Source of the DNA: Selaginella tamariscina
Lineage: Eukaryota > Streptophyta > Lycopodiopsida > Selaginellales > Selaginellaceae
NCBI GenBank assembly: GCA_003024785.1
Contig: PUQB01000197.1
Location: forward strand, 125,001 to 189,000
DNA: 64,000 nucleotides
Direction: 5' to 3'
The notes under the pieces were generated by a model. It did no database searches and was not told the DNA's origin. It saw only the letters and a program-made list of their open reading frames with translations. A program made the translations under genes and the position numbers. The first letter of the stretch is position 1. Each line of letters begins with the position of its first letter. This document shows, piece after piece, positions 60,720-64,000 of the stretch.

Positions 60720-63700
60720 TGTTCATGGGATCATGACATCAACAGGCATCCAGGTTGCAGGATCGTACAAATTTATAAATTTTAGAGAAGTTATATTGTA
60801 TAATTAAGAATTAATAGCTTCAAAACAAAATAGTCAAACTCATTTAATTAAATATTAATATAATTTAAATTTGAAAGATAATATTATAGAACTCCTAAAT
60901 ACTATACAACAAAAGATAAGAGAAACTCTAGACTGTTACAAGGATAGACACTATATTAAGTTGTTTTATAAACCAGGCATAAGTTGTATATTAGTATTCC
61001 ACAAATGAGTCTAGTAACTTCCAAAATAAACTATAGTTATCTTATCACCTTACATTATCTCCATTGTAAAATAAATTTTTGTGATTACATCACATTAATA
61101 ATTAACAAGGCTTTATAATCTTTGACATCTTACATTATTAATTACATCACATGAGTAACTAATGAGGCTTCACAAGTTTTAATATTTTGCACATGGTATA
61201 TTTTAGGACTAACTTATTGAATAATTTTATAAAGACTAAGCAATTTTCATTAAAAGAAACTTAAAATGAATCTTTTTTGTCTAAGTGCATTCAGACAAGG
61301 TCACCAATAGCATAGTGAAAAGATTTATAATTTTGTTATTATTGAACTTGTGCATGACTCAAGTGTTATATTAAACTTGCATGAATAAAAAAAAATTTAG
61401 ATCCAAGTAAGTTAACATCAAGCTTTTGCATACTTGGGTTAGTGAAAAATGTATTTAAAGGTTTCAACCTTACAATAAAAACATGTTTTATTAATGGAAT
61501 TTTGAATATCCATGTTATTAAATATTGTAAATACTAATTTTGAATAAGATTGACACACTAAAATGTATACTTTTAAAAGTTTGATTTAAATGCTCAATCA
61601 ATTTGTTGTGAATGAAAATAAAATTGTTGGATACTTATAAGTGAAGTGAAAATCTTTAAAATTTCGACAATAGACACATGTTTATTATTTGACAAAATCT
61701 TTTTTAAATACAAATGACGCAAAAATTACAAAGTGAATAAAAATTAGCAACATTATAGGCCATGACATTTAAACTTTAGGATGATGATGTCCTAATTAGC
61801 ATTGCAATCTTATAATCTTCTTTTAAAATTTTCTTAATAAAGAAAATCAATTAAATCTCATCTTATAAGTTCAAACGGTCAATACACTTGTATTGATTCT
61901 AAATCACCAATAAACTATAAAGAGTTTTAAACTATAATAGATTACATATTGTAGTATATTGGACTAATAAAAAGAGCTTGTTAAAATTTTTCAATATGTA
62001 AAATGTTTATCAAAAAGGAGAATCTTGATATGTTACAAGATACTTAAGAATAAATTTTATTAAAATTGTCAAGTGTAGTGGAGGTATAACCTCTGTGGCA
62101 ATAAAATAAACCAAATGAATAAATTAATCCAAAATGAGTTTTTTGGGCTTTTGAGACTTTTATAAAGAGGAGTTGCAAGATCTAATTAATTAATTACAAC
62201 TGCATAAGGAGCCTTAGAAAGTGCATCAACATCCACTATATCTTCAACAAGGAAGAAATAACTGAATGATTAACACTTTAAAGACAATTAACTTTTATTT
62301 AACAAGTCAAGTAATCAAAGACCACAATTATATATTGGTTCATTTGATAAGACATGGAAAAGACCTCATTAAAGTAATCGTAACCAATTCAAAAGGGCAA
62401 ACAAATTATAACATTAATTATGTTACTTGTGTTGTGTTAAATTCAAAGTCTAGTAAGCTAGACAACTTTGAATATACATTAACATGCACGCTTGATTAAC
62501 AAAATGAATGAAGGACTGTTTCTTTGATATGCAGTGATAATCAAAACGACCCTCAACTAAAGAAGAGTCATGATATGCATATAAAAAATGTGTAACACGA
62601 ATAAAAGGTATAACTAATTAGAATCAATCTTCAAAATTGGTCCTTAGAAAAAATAATGCTATTTATAAATATAAATGATACTATTGCTTGAGCCAAGACT
62701 TTAAATTAGAGTATGCACTTTCAAACTCGTTTTGTTCATGACTCAAATTTTTATGCAGCTCATAATACTTTTAGAAATGGTAAGTTAGTATTAAACACAT
62801 TAAAAGGCTTGCACCAAACCAAAACACTTAACAAAAGTATTACTAAATAATGCAAAATCCTTGAAAGGTACTCCTAAAAAAGCATCAACATTAACTATTG
62901 TTTATCTTAATGCATCATCTTAAAAATTATACATTTGAAGGTGCAATGCTTATTGTGCTGCATAATTTACTAAGTTTTTACGCTTTAATAAAGAAGTTAT
63001 TATAACATGATCATACTTCAACAATGTTTCATTCCCATGCAAATATGCATAAAAACACTTAAAACCCCAAACATTCATGTTCGATGGTTAAATAGTTCTG
63101 TTTAATTGATTGAAGTGCTCGATTAATATAAGCTATTAAATGTCAAATTAAAAATTAATTAAATATGTTTGCATTAACACGCATTCAATGTGGATATTCA
63201 TTATATAAAACATACCCTAACGCTTTCTTTCTCATGACTTTGAGTTTTATAAATTAAAGGAGAGCAATCGGGTGTTTTACAATGTTATTATTAAAGAACT
63301 TTATTTTTTAAATAAACCTTTATGCACTTCTGGTCTTATCACAGATTATATTTAACAAGAATGACAATTGTTAAATGTTATGTGGTGACAACAATATAAG
63401 ATATTGAGCAAAATGATTTCATCATTATGACTTAAACAAAATGAGGAGATTCCTCTGTATAATTAAGAAGAAATTAATTGATAAGGAAATGATTTCATTT
63501 GTATTATGTTCGATTATGTCTGTAATGTTATGCACGTTGTAACTAGAATGGGTATGTTTTATAGTCCTATTTCTTAATAATTAGCAATTCTAGTTATTTA
63601 ATTAGCATTTTCTAATATTGAAGGAATATTCTTTAGAATAATATATGTTTAAAGAAAAATATTTTTGAGAATGTATGTTTAAAGATAGAATGTTCTTTAG

Positions 63701-64000
63701 AACATTTTTTTTTGTAATTAACCCTTTAATAAATTATAGCATTCGTGGACAAAAATTAATAACATTATAAAAGTAGAAGGTTTTAAGCTATATAATATAT
63801 TATATTTAAGATTGTATGGGCCTAATATAAAAGTTATTAAAGAGCATGAGAGGTACATTATATAAATATTTATGCTGTTATATTAATATTTAAATATATC
63901 ATTAACTAGAAATTTGTACTAGTAATAATATATATATACAAAATCCTATATGGTCAATCTTCCATATCTTTTTATAAATTTATGTAGTTAAGTACTGTCA
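60720..64000. other. AT-rich DNA without recognisable features
   Basis: About 3.3 kb, strongly AT-rich. The longest reading frame is 77 codons (62266-62499) with no recognisable domain. No terminal repeats, RNA genes or transposon motifs were seen. Confidence 0.55.

Overview
The window looks like nuclear DNA of a land plant, probably a seed-free one such as a fern or lycophyte. It carries a plant acid invertase, a plant DUF569 (fascin-like) gene, a WPP-domain-associated coiled-coil gene (WAP) and, unusually, a gene for a ciliary outer-dynein-arm docking protein, which implies motile sperm. GT-AG introns, very AT-rich gaps, (GT)n/(AT)n-rich introns and a heavy load of nested transposable elements fit a large plant genome. 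The assignment to fern or lycophyte is inference.

Layout. 1-458: N-terminal exon of a vacuolar-type acid invertase (minus strand, runs off the left edge). 1103-13641: a complete hAT transposon (8-bp target duplication) whose transposase is interrupted by a complete 9.6-kb CACTA-type transposon (2993-12613, 3-bp target duplication). The CACTA element has two divergent genes: a rightward Tnp2-like transposase and a leftward many-exon accessory gene with a SAM domain and a DUF8039-like domain. 13860-15130: decayed LINE reverse transcriptase. 19424-22454: three copies of one LTR family, two of them inverted to each other and one a solo LTR with a target duplication.

25575-34438: a DUF569 gene, a WAP gene and an ODA-docking (ODA1/CCDC114-type) gene in a row on the plus strand, then a truncated, inverted second copy of the DUF569 locus. 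37293-46735: an LTR and primer-binding site of a leftward retrotransposon, a large non-coding LTR element (LARD) with a 1.9-kb right LTR, and the 3' half of a Ty3/gypsy pol with its LTR. 47676-53632: degraded beta-class DNA-methyltransferase-like gene material on both sides of a ~140-bp tandem array. 54209-56453: exon remnants of an ERCC6L/PICH-like SNF2 helicase (minus strand). 57529-60580: a Crinkler-type NTPase-nuclease gene with an intron and several frameshifts. 60720-64000: AT-rich DNA with no recognisable feature.

Most recognisable coding regions contain isolated one-base frameshifts between well conserved exons. This may be real decay or residual long-read assembly error, and it cannot be decided from the sequence alone. 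All family assignments are from reading motifs by eye; no database search was run.
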